Shown in pieces: positions 15,858-17,540 of a stretch of DNA of 17,540 bases (its first letter is position 1; the number at the start of each line of letters is the position of its first letter). The stretch lies in contig JBEKFZ010000086.1 in assembly GCA_050013075.1 (NCBI GenBank), forward strand, positions 1-17,540. The letters are read 5' to 3'. Source of the stretch: JBEKIK01 sp050013075 (GTDB lineage: Bacteria; Planctomycetota; Planctomycetia; Pirellulales; Thermoguttaceae). The position numbers and the translations under genes were made by a program. The notes beneath the pieces are model-generated. The model worked only from the letters and a program-made list of their open reading frames with translations, ran no database searches and had not been told where the DNA came from.

Positions 15858-16829
15858 ATGAATCGGGCCATTCTGATACTTTTCATTGCCTTGGTACTGG
15901 CCGGCTGTAAAAGTCAAACGCCCTCGGTCGATCCTTTCTTTGGACGCACAACGGTGCCGTCGCCCCCGACGGGTTCGGTTTCAGGACAAGCCGCCGATCC
16001 GTATTATCAATCGGCGCAGCCCGTGCAACCCGGGCCTTTACAGGCAAACGCACCTTATAATCAGGGCAGAATATCAACCAGTCCAACTAATGCGCCTTTG
16101 TATTCAGGAACTCCCTGGACGAATCAATCAAATTCCGCTAATTCAACTCAGGGATCAAACCGGACGAATCAGATCAATGCTCCGCGATATACCAGCCCGG
16201 CATCGTCTGCTTTGACAGGGCCATCATCGACAGCGCCAGCAGCAGGCACGGCAGGCACTTCCACCTATCCGATGCAGCCGGCGTTTCAAACTAATCCTGC
16301 CACGGGCACATCGCCCGGAGGTTACACTCCCCAGACTACGCCCGCGCAGCCGGCTTCCATGCCCTCAACGCTTCCCGGATCGACCTGGCCGGGCACAAAT
16401 CAGTATACGCCCCCCAGCGGCAGTTTAAATAATAATTATCCCCGAGGCGCAGGCGTGCCCAATTCTCAGACGTCGACGCCGTCGCCCAATCGCCTTGCCA
16501 CGCCGTTTTTTGCCGGCGGAGCTCCAAACCGAACAACTATTCCGGTGACGAACGGCGGCACTGGAGCACTCAATAATACCGCGGGAACAGCAAACGTAAT
16601 TAATCCGCCGAACTATAATCCGAACATCAACTCATACCAGAATGGTTCCTACCCTCAAGGCAACAACAATTTTTTGCCCGCATCACGGCAATCCACCGTT
16701 CCCACTCCGGCCCAGCCTCAGAACAACTCCTCTCAGCCTGCTTGGCGCGAGTCCACCTCGTCTGATGCCCGGGTGATCGACGACAATGTCGAGCCGGTAT
16801 CCAACACCGAAGCAAAAGAAAGTAAGTAA
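15858..16829 (+). CDS. Low-complexity lipoprotein rich in Ser, Thr, Pro, Asn and Gln
   Basis: The 323-residue product starts at an ATG supported by AAGGAG at 15844-15849, eight bases upstream; an in-frame ATG at 15819 lies before the ribosome binding site and is rejected. The N-terminus is a lipoprotein signal (NRAILILFIALVLAGC) with lipobox LAGC and lipidated C17. After KSQTPSVDPFFGRTTVPSPPTG, a stretch that looks conserved in related planctomycete proteins, nearly the whole chain is predicted disordered, with many Asn, Gln, Ser, Thr, Pro and Gly and short repeated phrases such as TNQ and SPxGYTPQTTP. The tail is acidic (ARVIDDNVEPVSNTEAKESK). Function is unknown; it may act as a spacer or surface tether in the envelope. 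Confidence 0.75.
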   Translation: MNRAILILFIALVLAGCKSQTPSVDPFFGRTTVPSPPTGSVSGQAADPYYQSAQPVQPGPLQANAPYNQGRISTSPTNAPLYSGTPWTNQSNSANSTQGSNRTNQINAPRYTSPASSALTGPSSTAPAAGTAGTSTYPMQPAFQTNPATGTSPGGYTPQTTPAQPASMPSTLPGSTWPGTNQYTPPSGSLNNNYPRGAGVPNSQTSTPSPNRLATPFFAGGAPNRTTIPVTNGGTGALNNTAGTANVINPPNYNPNINSYQNGSYPQGNNNFLPASRQSTVPTPAQPQNNSSQPAWRESTSSDARVIDDNVEPVSNTEAKESK

Positions 16830-16866
16830 TCTGAGTTTTGCTTAACCCGGCATTTTTTATGAATTT

Positions 16867-16933
16867 ACACTAGCCCGAAGCGCAAGCGAGGGGCTGAAAA
16901 TGGTTTACCCTCGCTTGCGCTTCGGGCTAGTGT
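16867..16933. repeat. Perfect 26-bp inverted repeat (CTAGCCCGAAGCGCAAGCGA type)
   Basis: The arms 16867-16892 and 16908-16933 are exact reverse complements around a 15-base loop. TTTT follows the right arm, so the transcript could form a very stable terminator hairpin for the lipoprotein gene. The sequence is of a type I recognise as a dispersed intergenic repeat in planctomycetes. The rest of 16934-17156 has no gene; two further hairpins there are listed separately. Confidence 0.85.
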
Positions 16934-17057
16934 TTTGTACCCTGTGTCAGGAATTCAAATCCATGAATAATCCGGGTTAGGGCAAAAGTCCTAACATCCA
17001 AGAAATCAAGGCAAAGTCCTGGGCCGATTTCCAGTTTTTCCATGCCCAAGATGCCCA

Positions 17058-17078
17058 TTACCACGAGATCCGTGGTAA
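17058..17078. promoter_or_regulatory. Perfect 8-bp-arm palindrome upstream of secA
   Basis: TTACCACG and CGTGGTAA flank AGATC. A symmetric 21-bp site about 80-110 bp before the secA start could be a dimeric repressor operator or an RNA hairpin. No T-run follows. Confidence 0.4.
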
Positions 17079-17128
17079 ACTAAAGTATCTTTACAAAGTC
17101 CCCTTTTTCTACAAACGGGAAAACCTAA

Positions 17129-17156
17129 CCCCTCCCTGGTAGTGTCCAGGCAGGGG
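17129..17156 (+). promoter_or_regulatory. Stem-loop directly before a possible secA start
   Basis: CCCCTCCCTGG at 17129-17139 pairs with CCAGGCAGGGG at 17146-17156 with one mismatch in 11, around a six-base TAGTGT loop. It abuts an in-frame ATG at 17157 and could mask that start or lie in the leader if the GTG at 17190 is used. Confidence 0.45.
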
Positions 17157-17189
17157 ATGATACACTGTCATTCATACTTGCCATTTTCC

Positions 17190-17540
17190 GTGAACAACAA
17201 ATCCGACGGCATACAAGCGAAAATAGCAGCAGCCTTGAGCGGGCCGAATCAATGGCGGTTGGCGCGTTGGTCCTCGCTTTTGCCCAAGATCGCCGCATTG
17301 GAGCCGGAGTTGCAACAGCTCGGCGATCAGCAGCTTCGCAAGCGGAGTCTATCGTTACGCTACCGCGCGAAAAGCGGCGAGCCGCTCCGCCGATTGCTGG
17401 TCGAAGCCTATGCGTTAGTCCGCGAGGCCGGGCGGCGGACGATCGACATGCGGCATTTCGACGTGCAGATTCTCGGCGGCATCGCCATGTTTAATCGCTC
17501 GATAGTGGAAATGCAGACCGGCGAAGGCAAAACGCTGGTG
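17190..17540 (+). CDS. secA: Preprotein translocase ATPase SecA, N-terminal fragment (runs off window)
   Basis: The visible 117 residues are the N-terminus of SecA, the motor that drives secretory proteins through SecYEG. After a short variable leader come LPKIAALEPELQQLGDQQL and KRSLSLRYRAKSGEPL, then VEAYALVREAGRRT, MRHFDVQILGGIAMF and EMQTGEGKTLV. The last contains the Walker A motif (about 108-115) with catalytic K114. The RSLSLRYR/LLVEAYALVREA wording is typical of planctomycete SecA. There is no stop before the window ends. The GTG at 17190 is chosen because homologous sequence begins soon after it; an in-frame ATG at 17157 adds MIHCHSYLPFS, which does not look SecA-like. No clear Shine-Dalgarno supports either. 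Planctomycetes can carry more than one SecA paralog, and the fragment cannot distinguish them. Confidence 0.93.
   Translation, partial: MNNKSDGIQAKIAAALSGPNQWRLARWSSLLPKIAALEPELQQLGDQQLRKRSLSLRYRAKSGEPLRRLLVEAYALVREAGRRTIDMRHFDVQILGGIAMFNRSIVEMQTGEGKTLV

Noticed and set aside
17042..17083. 13-codon open frame upstream of secA as a SecM-like arrest peptide
   Set aside because: It has no ribosome binding site, no signal segment and no arrest motif, and overlaps the palindrome at 17058-17078.
17252..17494. 80-residue plus-strand open frame at the right end
   Set aside because: It is an out-of-frame shadow of the secA coding sequence, which is open from 17157 to the window end.

Overview
The window looks like a chromosomal segment of a planctomycete, probably Pirellulales-like. 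The basis is recognition rather than a database search: a SecA N-terminus with the ISLSLRYR/REAGRRT style typical of that phylum, two tandem DUF6268-type envelope proteins, several secreted low-complexity proteins rich in Tyr, Pro, Asn and Gln, GTG starts, weak Shine-Dalgarno use, and many short palindromic repeats between genes. No rRNA, tRNA, transposase, prophage or CRISPR array was seen.

Layout. Positions 1-363 hold an unassigned gene end or spacer and a 19-bp inverted repeat. An MFS exporter (364-1635, +) converges on an L-lactate permease-family gene (1646-3409, -). Divergent from the permease, across a spacer with a 134-bp palindromic element, is an OmpR/PhoB response regulator (3648-4355) with its membrane histidine kinase (4483-6348). 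Next come tatA (6598-6804, +), a convergent DUF2007 protein (6826-7092, -), a second palindromic element and a PII signalling protein (7442-7789, +). A repeat array follows PII. yacG (9481-9660) and a large polytopic membrane protein (8026-9396) lie together on the minus strand. On the plus strand, two DUF6268-type proteins (9907-11286 and 11340-12458) and a dus-family tRNA dihydrouridine synthase (12470-13522) form a likely operon. It converges on queG (13610-14557, -), so two tRNA-modification genes meet tail to tail across a 64-bp palindromic element. The right end carries a small lipoprotein (14659-14967), a Tyr-rich secreted protein (15137-15613), a Ser/Thr/Asn/Gln-rich lipoprotein (15858-16829), a 26-bp perfect inverted repeat, and the start of secA, which runs off the window.

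How the genes relate. The themes are envelope and export (SecA, TatA, lipoproteins, predicted outer-membrane proteins), nutrient uptake and sensing (lactate permease with a divergent two-component system, PII), and tRNA modification (Dus, QueG). Linking the two-component system to lactate uptake is inference from position only.

The most interesting signals are not new enzymes. They are (i) two adjacent heptanucleotide arrays, seven ACCGCCC-type and five ATTTGCA-type units, inside the signal-peptide region of the second DUF6268 gene, which could switch its reading frame; (ii) a repeat block after PII whose two hairpins differ by compensatory changes; (iii) two palindromic elements that share a core but have different termini, each just upstream of a signalling gene; (iv) a 28-bp direct repeat at exactly 100-bp spacing around the dus/queG palindrome; and (v) a PII protein that lacks the usual C-terminal RxR ATP-binding residues. 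I see no convincing multi-gene novel system such as a defence island or biosynthetic cluster.
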